Shown here one piece after another: positions 10,771 through 21,300 of a stretch of DNA of 64,000 bases. The notes beneath the pieces are model-generated. The model saw only the letters and a program-made list of their open reading frames with translations. It ran no database searches and was not told the origin of the DNA. The position numbers and the translations under genes were made by a program. Origin of the DNA: Chondrus crispus (Eukaryota; Rhodophyta; Florideophyceae; Gigartinales; Gigartinaceae); assembly GCF_000350225.1 (NCBI RefSeq), contig NW_005178504.1, forward strand, positions 238,205 through 302,204. The letters are read 5' to 3'. The number at the start of each line of letters is the position of its first letter. Position 1 is the first letter of the stretch.

Positions 10771-11404
10771 GACGCTAGGACTCTACGTCCTTTAAGCTTT
10801 AGCACACCGTAAAGTCTTGACAGTCTAAAACCAACATAGCGATGTAGGGAATCAATAAACTGATGTACAAACCCCCAAAAAGGAATGAACAATTCATTCA
10901 ATACACCATAAAAATGCCAAACACCGGACACAAAGATGCACAAGCACATTTCGGCAACCTAGCCTGCTTTCAACATTTTGCTCACGATTGCTATCTTTGC
11001 ATCTGCCTGGAACACTGAATCTTCGTAGCCTGTACCCTACAGTAGACCACTTCGAATTCTATGGGATGGTCCGGTGCAACGATAAAGCATCCTATTCTCC
11101 GTTCCCCATAAACAATGTGCGACACAAAATCAGCAAGGAATTAGTCTGGGATGGGCCAAACACTAGCAACACAGACCAAGCGTATGCTGACATGTTCACT
11201 TCACCAATACGTATCATAGCAGAAGAACGCGAACAAAGGTTTAACATTTAATGATATCAAAATATGCCAAGAAATTTCGAAGATTTTTCATTCAATAAAT
11301 TAAGGACCTACAGCACTGTAACGTCGACATGAGATCACCAACATTGCTGTTCCGTAACACTGTAATAGAGAGTATCAATGCAGAGTGACTCTGAAGTGTA
11401 CCCA
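10771..11404. other. no feature recognised
   Basis: AT-richer sequence. The 87-codon plus frame at 10988-11251 has no recognisable domain and I do not call it a gene. Confidence 0.3.
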
Positions 11405-11613
11405 ATCTTGCAGGTACATGATCGCGTTTTGTACCTGGTGGGGTAACCGAGAACGGTCTCGGTCCCCTCTCCCTCCTTGACGGGGATACTTTGTGTCCGA
11501 CGGGCGGTAATCCAGTCGATCACGACGAACGAGTTCGTTACGACGATACCCGCCTCCACGGGGGGCGAAGCGTGCGCCCCCACCCGAGCGATTCGGGAAA
11601 CCTTGACGATGGG
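11405..11613 (-). mobile_element. Gypsy gag fragment abutting an LTR
   Basis: About 209 bp that closely matches the late part of the gag gene at 23295-23500 (the stretch reading GGGARFAPRGGGYRRNE), same orientation. It joins directly to the outer edge of the LTR at 11614. It looks like a remnant of a tandem neighbour of the same family with the sequence between LTR and mid-gag lost. A fossil fragment. Confidence 0.75.
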
Positions 11614-12273
11614 TGTAGCATAAACACCCCCAGCGGAGAGGGGTGTATGCACAGCTCGACGTAGACCCCGTACGAGGGGCGAGAAGACGGTGAAGCGGGA
11701 CACCAGCTAACGGCACCGGGCAGCGGGCCCGGGTAGCGTGGTAGAGCGGGAACGGGGAGGACGCCGGTACGCGCGAGCGGTTCGACGCCTCGACGCCCCG
11801 GCGCGGTACTGGGTGACGATCCAGTACCGACGGGCGGAGGCGGAGCCGGCTCGTGGGCGTACCGCGCGCGTCCTCAACCCGCGCTCGGTGCCGCTCTAAG
11901 GTAGTTAGCGAACGCTACCTTAGAATAAGCGGGAAGTCGGACCTTGACGGTCGGTGGGTGACAAGTCCGTGCTTGTCCTCCTCCCCCCGCCGCCGGTCCG
12001 CTCCATATTTAATGTACATAATAACCTATCATAATAGTACAGTACCGATGTACTGTAGCGGTCGGTCGACACTGTAATACTGTCAGCCATCGGGGCTGAC
12101 AGTACACGTGTGTGTGCGCGCTCTTCGGTCCCGCGCGTACACGTGTCCACGTGCGCCCCCTGTACTCGGGGTTACACGTGGTGGTACTGTAGAGCATCGA
12201 GCTCTACAGTAACCGATCCGATTCTGAGTTGATCTAATCTAAAATAAAGCCCCAGGGGGGGGGTTATACTACA
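11614..12273 (-). repeat. Gypsy 3' LTR (660 bp)
   Basis: Same length (660 against 659) and about 97 % alike to 25697-26355, with most differences in the first 90 bp. It contains four strong hairpins (11805-11828, 11896-11923, 12078-12104, 12185-12211) and four CACGTG motifs between 12105 and 12180. Confidence 0.88.
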
Positions 12274-12313
12274 CGGCCCCCCCCTTAAGCGGGGACGTCC
12301 GCGTCCACGGGTG
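12274..12313 (-). promoter_or_regulatory. polypurine tract and duplicated pol-end sequence
   Basis: On the minus strand a run of nine G (12277-12285) lies a few bases before the 3' LTR, the usual place for the primer of plus-strand DNA synthesis. The 24 bp before it match the last codons and stop of pol at 18325-18348 in 21 positions. Confidence 0.7.
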
Positions 12314-12332
12314 CTTGTAGAGAGGGGACAAC

Positions 12333-15005
12333 ATGTCCGGCCACGCCGTCTATACGGTCGATTCCGCTCTCCCTGTCGACTCTGCTCCCTGCTCGCTACC
12401 CTCCGTGTTCCGTCTCGCACCTCCCTACGCGCGCGCAGGTCATTCCTCCTCCCCTTCTGGGGACGACGAATTCGTCGTCACTCCGTCACCCCTGCCCCCT
12501 TTTCGGCGCGCGATCCTCCGTGTGCCCTCCGGGCTGGTTCTCGTCATCACCCTACTACCCCCGTCGTGGGAGTCCGTCCTCGTTCATCCGGCCTCAGCTC
12601 GGTCGGCTCCCTCTCCCGTCCTTCCTCACGGGCTCGTCACCTCTGTCGGTCGCGTACTCGGTTCGCGCGTCCCGTGTCTCCCTATGTCGTCCCTCATCCC
12701 TTCTCGGGGCGGTCCCTCGCTCCCTCTGCCCCCGCCTGGCAGTGGATCGAGCACGCCGGTTGCCTGCCCCTTGACCACTGAGGACCCCACCTCCGCCGAG
12801 AAGGGAGGTGCCGATTCGTCGGCTCCCCCGCCATGGTGGCCTCCGCGTCCCTTCCGGAAGTCCCGGGGGGGTCGCGCCTCTACCGTGTCCGACGAGTTAT
12901 GCCCCCCGCCTTCCATCATCCCGCTGCCCGATGCTCGTCCGGTGACTGGGGCCTCGGTGCCGCTTCGACCTAAGCGTGTTGACGACGCGGTCGGCCCATC
13001 CGGTGGAGACCTCATGACGGGGCCCCGCGGTGGCCCGTACGACCCCGGGGAGGGCTCGCATGGGACCTTTGGCAGCTGCCGGCATCCCGGTGCGCCGCGC
13101 GCTGCCCCCCGTTTCGACGAGGGCGGAGAGAGGGAGGCGTCCAACACCTCCACGAGGTGGCTGGGGGTGCCCTTGGAGCGGTCAATCCCGCTACCGCTCG
13201 GTCGCTTGACATACGCGTGGCGACGCCATGCGCGGGCGAGCGTCACCGTGGGCGAGCTGCTGTCAAGGGAGTCCCTACGTCCTGACCTTCTACGAATTCG
13301 GTCCATATACGAAGGAGGGCTGACCGAAGAGGCCTCTTTGGCGCTGGGTCGCCTCCTCGCCGAGGGCGGTGGCGCTCCTTACCAACTACCCGACGAGATT
13401 CCTAGCGATAGGACTTTCGCTTTTTGCGTGGAAGAGGTCGAGTATGTCGACCAGATGTCGGCGTACCTCTTCCACCGGGGCCCCCGTGGTCCCCCTCGCT
13501 TCATTCTCCCGGAGGTCACCGGGCTCTACGTCGGCCCCCCTCCGCGCACTTGCTCTAAGGCGCGAGCGGCCCTCCAGAAGTCCGCATGTTCCCTCATGCG
13601 GATTCACTACATTGCCCTGGCGCCCAACGATTGGGCGACTTACCGGCACCGCGGGGAAGAGGACGGGCGCGTGTTCCCGTCCGCCGCGTTCTCCCCGGGC
13701 TTGTCGAGAAGCGATTTCCCTGAGCTTCCGCCGGTCGTAGGGGAGTCGCTCCCCTCGTTGGGAGTTCACCCGTTACTCCCCTACGTCTTGAAGCACTTCG
13801 GCTTCGCCTGCAGTGACCCGAAGCACCCGGTTTTCGATTACCTCGCGTACAACGTAGAGCGAGAATGGGCGTGGTGTCTCGGTAACGCCTTCATGAATGA
13901 GGTCTCTCTCCACGGGCGTGCTTTCGTGCAACCCGTGGGGGTACCCTCCTTCCTTGGGCGAGTGGCGCTATCCCTTCCGGACGTTGCCATGCATCCTCTC
14001 GAGCGTGGCTCACCGTGTGTGGCCTGGTCGTACTCCTCGGTACTAGACCTGATGCACCGCGCCGGTGCGGTGCCCGAACGTAATCGTCGTCCTTGGACGG
14101 ACTACACGACAGGGACTCGGAGCCTCTTTCTCGCGTATGACCATCGGAGCGACTCCTTCGTGGCCCGTCCAAGCGTCCCCACCGCCGTCCCGTCCCGAGG
14201 CAAGGGAGGCGTCGGGTCTACGGCGCGCGAGGCGCGTCGGAAGCGGTATCGTGACCTGGACGGCGAGCTTCCTGCAGTCGCGTTGGCCAGGGTGAGCGTG
14301 CCGTCGGGGCTTCCCCAGGCGGGTCACGATACTGCGTCGGGGTCTCCGTTGCCCCCTCTGCCTTCTCTTGGCTCCGTCGGTTGCCTCGGTGCCCAACGGA
14401 ACACAGCGTTGACCCTTGACCTAGCTCGCGACGAGCTCACCGCAATCCCCAGGTTGTCTCGCGCCCTGGGGAGTCTGGTCGATAGGGCTTGGACTGTAGA
14501 GGGACTACTCCGTACCCTCACGAGCTGGTATGTCGAACGTAGCAGCGAAGCGCGCCGTCTCGGGGCGGAACGACAGGCGTTTGCCGCAGAGCGTGACTCC
14601 CTCGCGGAGCAGCTCCGCGGCTCTCAGGATGAGCTGAAGGTTCTACGAGAGTCGTCCTCCCTACAGGCGAGTGGCCTCCGGCGCGCGGCGTCCGATCGCG
14701 ATAGATACCGCGGCGAGCGGGACGCCCTCAGGGCCGAACGTGTCGCCCCGTCGGCCGTGAGCCTTCCTGGCCCTGTGCCACGCCAGGGTCTTCGAGACCC
14801 TTACCAGAGTCGCGAGCTCGGCTCTTCGATGGCCGACGAACCCGCGACTTCGGTCAACCCAGCTCGCGGGTGGACAACGCATGGCGTAGTCGCCCTTCCA
14901 CCGCTTCACGAGACGGAGGCGGGTGTACCGTCGCACCCTAGCTACTGCCCCTCGAGCGGGCGGGCTTCCGGGCCGCCGGCGTTCCCCGACGGGACGGAGC
15001 ACTGA
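12333..15005 (+). CDS. antisense ORF in the Gypsy element, 890 codons, unknown
   Basis: A single open frame of 890 codons with ATG 60 bp inside the 3' LTR edge, running opposite to gag and pol. The N-terminal 270 residues are rich in proline and serine and probably disordered. Residues about 280-640 look like a folded helical domain with many aromatic residues (for example HPLLPYVLKHFGFACSDPKH). About 725-800 is a clear coiled coil (RRLGAERQAFAAERDSLAEQ). No catalytic motif is recognised. Some plant Gypsy elements are known to carry extra ORFs between pol and the 3' LTR, some antisense. By position and architecture this could be an analogue. Such length without stops in one direction is unlikely by chance, but GC-rich DNA lengthens random frames. 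Confidence 0.6.
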   Translation: MSGHAVYTVDSALPVDSAPCSLPSVFRLAPPYARAGHSSSPSGDDEFVVTPSPLPPFRRAILRVPSGLVLVITLLPPSWESVLVHPASARSAPSPVLPHGLVTSVGRVLGSRVPCLPMSSLIPSRGGPSLPLPPPGSGSSTPVACPLTTEDPTSAEKGGADSSAPPPWWPPRPFRKSRGGRASTVSDELCPPPSIIPLPDARPVTGASVPLRPKRVDDAVGPSGGDLMTGPRGGPYDPGEGSHGTFGSCRHPGAPRAAPRFDEGGEREASNTSTRWLGVPLERSIPLPLGRLTYAWRRHARASVTVGELLSRESLRPDLLRIRSIYEGGLTEEASLALGRLLAEGGGAPYQLPDEIPSDRTFAFCVEEVEYVDQMSAYLFHRGPRGPPRFILPEVTGLYVGPPPRTCSKARAALQKSACSLMRIHYIALAPNDWATYRHRGEEDGRVFPSAAFSPGLSRSDFPELPPVVGESLPSLGVHPLLPYVLKHFGFACSDPKHPVFDYLAYNVEREWAWCLGNAFMNEVSLHGRAFVQPVGVPSFLGRVALSLPDVAMHPLERGSPCVAWSYSSVLDLMHRAGAVPERNRRPWTDYTTGTRSLFLAYDHRSDSFVARPSVPTAVPSRGKGGVGSTAREARRKRYRDLDGELPAVALARVSVPSGLPQAGHDTASGSPLPPLPSLGSVGCLGAQRNTALTLDLARDELTAIPRLSRALGSLVDRAWTVEGLLRTLTSWYVERSSEARRLGAERQAFAAERDSLAEQLRGSQDELKVLRESSSLQASGLRRAASDRDRYRGERDALRAERVAPSAVSLPGPVPRQGLRDPYQSRELGSSMADEPATSVNPARGWTTHGVVALPPLHETEAGVPSHPSYCPSSGRASGPPAFPDGTEH

Positions 15006-18000
15006 CCGGTCGAGTCTATCGGCGCTCCCTGCGCGTCCTTTGTTAGCCCCTCTTTCTCCGTAAGGCCCTTTAAGCGTCCGTTTGCTTCCGCCACCTGAGT
15101 CGCTAGCTTTTGCGACAGTAGTCACCGTAAAGAAATCCGAATCCTTCCTCAGCCCCCCTGCTCTTGTGCCCTCAAGGCACCGTCTATTCTCCCGCCTCGT
15201 CGTAGAGGAGGTGAGTGATGGCGGTATGAGGTTCGAGCCTCGGTTCGAGTACATTCTTTCCCTCCTTGTATTCGTCCCAGCAACGTAACCTCCTCTTCGT
15301 CAAACAGCCCTTGTGCCGCTTCGGGAGTGACGAAAGCACGGCGTGCCCGTCCGGTATCCAGACGTCGTTTACGGTGGTGAGGTTTGCCGTGGTTTCGTTT
15401 GGTGCCATCGGTCTCTCGTTGACCTCCTTGCCTGAATTGTTCTCATTCTCCTATCCCGCGGCCGTGAGGCATTTATCTTACGGTACTGTGTCTCCGGGAA
15501 CGCTCGCGCTCCGGGTCGCCGACCGGCTCGTGCACCCTTCTCGGCGAGGGCACGAGCCGGGAATGGGCGTTGGCGCCCCTACATCCTGAGAGGTCCATGG
15601 GGCACGGCATTGTCGAATGCGTCTCCCTTCGTCCCTTCAAAGGGATTGCTCCGGCTGGGATCGTGGTCACGCTCCGACCGAGCTTGACGAGCTCTCATTG
15701 GCTGAACTGCCTCCAAGTCCCTTTTTCTGGCTTGAGGGGTATGTGGAGCGAGCTCCTTTTTGCTAGTCGCCTCCCCCTTTTTTCGAGGAACGCGCTTCTC
15801 GTGTACGCGTTGACGGAGGAACGTGCGCGCTATGCGGTCTCGTCTCTCGTCTCCCTCGGGGCGACTCGACACTCTCCATCTCCTCCCGTAGCGTGGTATG
15901 AGCCCACTCGCGTCCTCCGACCCTCTAGTTCCAAGCGATTGAGGTACGTTCTCAGTCCGATCATTCTTATAGTGCGGGGTGGGACGGCCTCGGGGCATGG
16001 CAGGCTCAGGGTCAACGTGACCCGTTCAACGGAAAACGTAAGGGATATAGTCGCGGTTCTTCCTGAGGCGATATATATACCGTCTCGCGCCAGGAAGGTC
16101 GGGCTTGACTTACAGCAGCGATCATCAGTGTGGACCTCCACCGGTGGAAGGAAGGCCATGCTCTCTCATAGCTCCGAGTTCTTCCTCGCGTATTTCCCGT
16201 GCGGTTTGCTTCTCTTTGTCCATCACGATCCTTTGGTACTCCCTACGACACGTCTGTTGTGGGTTTCCCCTGTCACCCCCTGTCCGTCAGGGGTCGATTC
16301 CTCATGATAGCTAGTCCTCGGCGGGCGAGTTCTCTTTCACCATGGGGCGCCCGATGGCCGTCTGCCTGGTGACCTCAGTTTCCGTCGCGTCCCTCGCGCA
16401 AGGGATCACAGCTGACCCCGGAGGGTTTTCTTGCGGCTGGCTGAGGGCGGTACGCTCGATTGCCCGCTGCCCATCCCCATGCACGTCCCTTGCGCATATT
16501 CTCGAACCGAGGGTCTCTTCCCCTCTCGATGTCCGACTCGTGCGTCGCGTCGGAGAGTACATTCCCCCTACGCGACGGCGGCTACTCGATCTCGTCCCAC
16601 TAGTAGGCGCTCTCTTTGTCGCAGTTCGGAAGGTTGGCTAGGGCGCTCGAAGGATGCGATCCAATCGGCCGAAGCCAGCGTCGCGCTTCTTTCGGTTGTT
16701 CTGGACGGTTCACGTCTGTCCGAGGAAGTGGACGTGACGGGGTTATTGTTAGCGGGATTTGACCCCGTCGGTCTTCCTCCTCACGGCGGATCAGCGGCGG
16801 GAGGCGGCGTGGTAGCGCGCGGGAAATGACTCCTCCGTGGGTCCGCGTGCGCCGGTACGATCGGATGCTCGAGGACGCTCCTCCCTTCACACCCCCGCCG
16901 GTGCGGCCAGTGCCCGATTCGGTCGTTCGTTCTCTCCCCTCGTCCGGGTGGGGGCTCAGTTCCTTTTAGCAAGACCCCTTTACAGGTCTCCCGCTAGGAC
17001 GTACTGTCTGTCAAGTATGCCGGCGTCGTTTACCTCCAAGGGCCGTCCTCAGATCGGCCGCCAGTTCGTCGGGTCCGTCCCCGAAGCGTCCCGATCTTTT
17101 GGGGTGCTGTTCTTGGCTCGTAGACGGCGCGGCGTGCGGGCGGTGCCGTGCCACGTCTTCCCGGACGGAATTCGCCTCGGTCGCGCGTCCCGGGTCTTCT
17201 TTGGGTCTTCGTCTCGTACGTTAGGCGTGGTGCGACCTGTGTCCTGTATGGGGGAAATCGAAGGAGACGTGCGAAGCGCAGTGGAGATGTTAGAGGCGTC
17301 AGCTGTCGGGGGTTCGCGTTCTACCGCGCCCCTCGCCTTCGACGGCGGGGTGGGGCGCGGGCTCGCATGCGCGAGAGCAGCTCGCGGGAGAACGGCTCGG
17401 GTATCTCGCGCGAGTAGTACGCGGCCGGATGCGTGCGGAGGTGACTGTGGGGAAAGCCGTTCGGTTGGCTTGGGGGTGCCGGCGCCGGGATTGCGCGGCG
17501 TCCGTTTGTCGTATTCGCACCTTCCTCTCCTTCGGTGAGGGGGCGGACTTGTGTACCTCCTGTCCGGTACCCGTTGTACCCTAGCTCAGCGCCGTCGGCC
17601 TTCTCCTTGCTTTTGGTATGGCGTACAGTACCCCCGTGTGCCCTGCACGTGCTGGTGTAATTGCCACCGTTGATTTTCCGTTATTTTAGGGGGGTCATGG
17701 CGGGGTGATTTGGTGATGACGCAACCGGTGTTGGCGCATGGCGCGCACTCGCTCACGTGCCACGTTCTCCTCCCCCGTAACTTTCCCTATTATGGGGCAT
17801 GTGTCGGCGGCGGTTTTGGGGTGTATCGCGTCTGTGCGCATATACTGGTGCCCCTCAGGCTGAGTTGCTTTCGCTTACCCCCCCTTCCATAATTATCCTC
17901 GCTACTGCTGTGGCGGATGCAGCCTCGCTCGTCTGTGCACCTGCCGACGCGTTTTGCGCGCTTCCTCTCGCACGACCCACACCGGGAGGGTCATGATCCG

Positions 18001-18313
18001 GTCTTCTGCCGGGCTCTCCGACACGGATGCTGATTGAAAGCTCGACGTGAGCCTCCCCCTTCTCGGTTATACTGAGACCAAAGCGACGGGCATTCTGGTC
18101 CCTAGCTCCGCCCACCGAGGGGCTGTCGTGATTTCAGGCAGTTCGTACTGTCCTGTTCTTATGTCTCGCGTCCTTGACGTACGAGAAGTCAAGATGCCTT
18201 GACTTGAACACGTCCCCGGCTGTGACCCTCCGATAGGGTCCACCGTCCTCCTTCGGTTCCCCTTTTTTAGTCTGTTCGTGCAGGCTGGGGTTAATCCGCG
18301 AAGGAGCGGTTGA
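15006..18313. other. rest of the extra module of the Gypsy element
   Basis: About 3.3 kb between the antisense ORF and the end of pol. Plus-strand frames at 15570-16307 (245 codons) and 16837-17538 (233 codons) show no domain. GC-rich with several frames in all directions. A TATA-like GATATATATA lies near 16070. I would not call a gene here without expression data. Confidence 0.3.
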
Positions 18314-18351
18314 GGGCCCCCCCCTTAAGCGTGAACGTCCGCGTTCACGGT
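18314..18351 (-). promoter_or_regulatory. internal polypurine tract at the pol end
   Basis: On the minus strand the last codons and stop of pol (VNADVHA, stop) run straight into eight G (18317-18324). The arrangement repeats that beside the 3' LTR at 12274-12313, so this is probably the original 3' end of the element before the extra module was gained. Confidence 0.6.
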
Positions 18352-21300
18352 TTGGGTGAGATCTCTGCCGGTTCGTCTCCGGAGGCGTTCGGCGTAACGA
18401 GACACCAACTCCTCCGGGACGTGAGTCCGCGCAGTCCAAGTGGGCGCGTCGTAATCCGCCCACTTGATGAGGAACTCCGTAGTTCCGTCTTCCATGACTC
18501 GATGTCTCAGTAGCCGTTCGACGGCATACTGCGTTCCCGCGGTGACCTTATCGGCGAGGTCCCGCGGGGTCGTCGTACTTGCTCGTGGCGCGTCTATCGG
18601 AGACGGCGCGTACACGCAGCGGTCGGCGGAGACTCGCTCGGTGACCCCATCACGATCGATCGTGATGGTTCGGCGGTCATTGGCGAGCACGCGGTAGGGT
18701 CCGACAGCGGGCGAAGCGAGCTTGTTTGATGTCTTAGCCCCATCGGTGGGGTTGAGATATACGTATTCTCCGGGACGGAGGCGGGAATTAATACGTCGTA
18801 TGCGCTTATCGAAGTCGCGCTTGTAGCGAGCCTGCGTGCGACGCAGGCTCCCGTAGGCCTTCTGGATAGTCGAATCCAAGGTCTTGAGGAACTCGGCACG
18901 TTGGTTCCCCCTATCGGAAGGGGGCGGGTCGCCGTCCGCCCGTCGGAGAGAGAACTCCGGCGGTGGCCTGCTGAGCACGAGCTCAAACGGCGTGGTGCGT
19001 GTGGTGCGATGTACGTGGGAGTTGTACGCATACGTAAGCGGCCCTACGTACACATCCCAGTCGTCCTGGTGTTCACCCACGTAGTTCCGCAGCATCGAGG
19101 CGATTGTTCGGTTATAACGCTCGACTTGCCCGTTCGTCTGGGGATGGTACGCCGAAGTATACAAATTCGTTATCCCCAGAACGCGGCACGTGCTGTGGAA
19201 GAACTTGGCATTAAACTGAGGGCCGTTGTCCGAAAGCAACGTGCGAGGGACGCCATACTTGAACACCCACGAGTCGCAGAACGCAACTGCGACCGTGTGC
19301 GCTGTTATCGTGCGGAGCGCAACGACTTGCGTTAGCTTACTGAAGCGGTCCGTAATCACGAGCAGGAACCGTTTTCCTGTCTTCGTCTTGGGGAGCGGCC
19401 CCAAGATGTCGATCGCGAGGCTCTCGAGGGGCCTCGTAGCTGGAAACAATCTCAATCGGTTGAGATGTTTCCTCAGCTTCACCCGGTTCATCGCGCAGGT
19501 TCGACACCTTCGCACCGTGGCTGCCACGTCTGCAGCCAGGTGGGGCCAGTAGTACTCGCGTCGAAGTGCGTAGTACATACGGTTCTGGCCCGGGTGCCCC
19601 GCGATGGCCGGGTTGTGGCACAGGCGAAGGAGCCTGGCGCGGAGCGTCCGAGGTACCACCACCTGAACGATATCAGGGTCGAAGGGGTGTCTCCGCTTGA
19701 GCACCCCTTGGTGGTCCTCGAAGAACGCGGAGTCCCGGGACTCTGACTGTCGTGCCAAAACAGTTTGGCAGAAGTCATCCACGCGTTGCTCCTCGGCTAT
19801 CTCCTCTATCGTAAGAGGGGCCGGAAGGTCGTCCTGCGGTGGGGCGACCGGGGAGTCGAGCGCGCCAGCCTCGGGGTCTTCGGCGCACTGGATGTCGGCG
19901 GCGTCGAACTCGTCGTTCTCCTCCCAAAACGAATTGGGTCCTCGGAGAGCGGGGGCTTCGTCGTCACCTCGCGGTTCGTCGCGCGTCCGTGTGCGCGACG
20001 TTGTTCGGGCTTCGGCTTGATTCCGTGTCGTTACGAAGACATGGACGGCCTGATGATCACAGCTCGCGGTACAAGCGTGGTCCGCGAGCTCGTTCGATAC
20101 GTCTCGAACTGTCGTGCCCCCGTCGAAAGTGGGGATGTCGTCATCCACCTCGACGGTGGAGCGAAGGTCATCGGCGACCTTCGGCGACACGAGTAGTGAC
20201 AGGGCATCGGGCACCTGATGCACGCGTCCGGGGCGGTACTGAATGGTGAAATCGTATTCAGCCAGACGTAGCCGCCACCGGGTGAGTCTTCCGGAACTCT
20301 CGGTGAGGGACATGAGCCAACGGAGGGCGTCATGGTCCGTCCGTACGGCGAACTTCGTGCCTTCTACGTACGGCCGTAGTGTGCGGACGGCCCACACTAC
20401 GGCGAAGCACTCGCGTTCGGTAGCGCTGTAGTTGCGCTCACTATCGGACAGTGAGTACGACCAATACCCCACGGGGCGCCAGTCGTTCGGCTCTTCGTGC
20501 TCCTGAAGTAAGGTGCAGCCGAGTTGGTAGGCACTCGCGTCGGTGTCTATCATGTACGGACGACCGTGCCGGGGCAACGCGAGGATCGGCGGAGCGATCA
20601 TGCACTTCTTAAGGTTCTCGAACGCCTGAAGTTGCAGCTCCGTGGGGTTATAGAAATCGGGATCCGAATCCTTGCGCGTCATGTCGGTCAGAGGACGCGC
20701 ATTCTTAGCGAACCCCTTAACGAATCGGCGGTATACGTTACACGCCCCGAGGAACGAGCGCACTTGCGTCAACGTCCTCGGGAACGTGAAAGTCTTGAAA
20801 GCGTCGGCCGCCGTATCAGCCACGCTCAACTTGCCTGAGGAGATGAAGTGCCCCAGGTAGTGCACCTTCGGTCGGAAGAAGCTGCACTTCTTGAGCTTAA
20901 GGGAGATACCGGAACTCCGCAGTAAGCTCAAGACGGTATCGAGATGCCTCGCGTGTTCTCCGTGCGTACGGGAGAACACGATCACGTCGTCGAGATAGAC
21001 GAGGCATATTTGCCAGCGGACTCCGGAGAGTATTATGTCGAGCGCACGTTGGAAGGTGGCCGGTGCCCCTTTGAGTCCAAACGGCATGCGCAAGTGGCGA
21101 AACGTGCCCATGTGCGTCGTAAACGTGGTCTTATCCCGGTCTTCCGGAGCGACCGGGATCTGCCAATAACCGGAATTGCAGTCCAGCGTGGTGAAGACGG
21201 CTGCATCTCCTAACGAGTCGATGCAGTCGTCCATCCGTGGCAGCGGATACGAATCCGCTGCGGTCTTCGCGTTGAGACGCCGGTAGTCTACGCAGAACCG

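Noticed and set aside
12626-14396. Minus-strand frames of 120-226 codons inside the antisense-ORF region.
   Set aside because: They are shadows of the 890-codon plus frame in GC-rich sequence.
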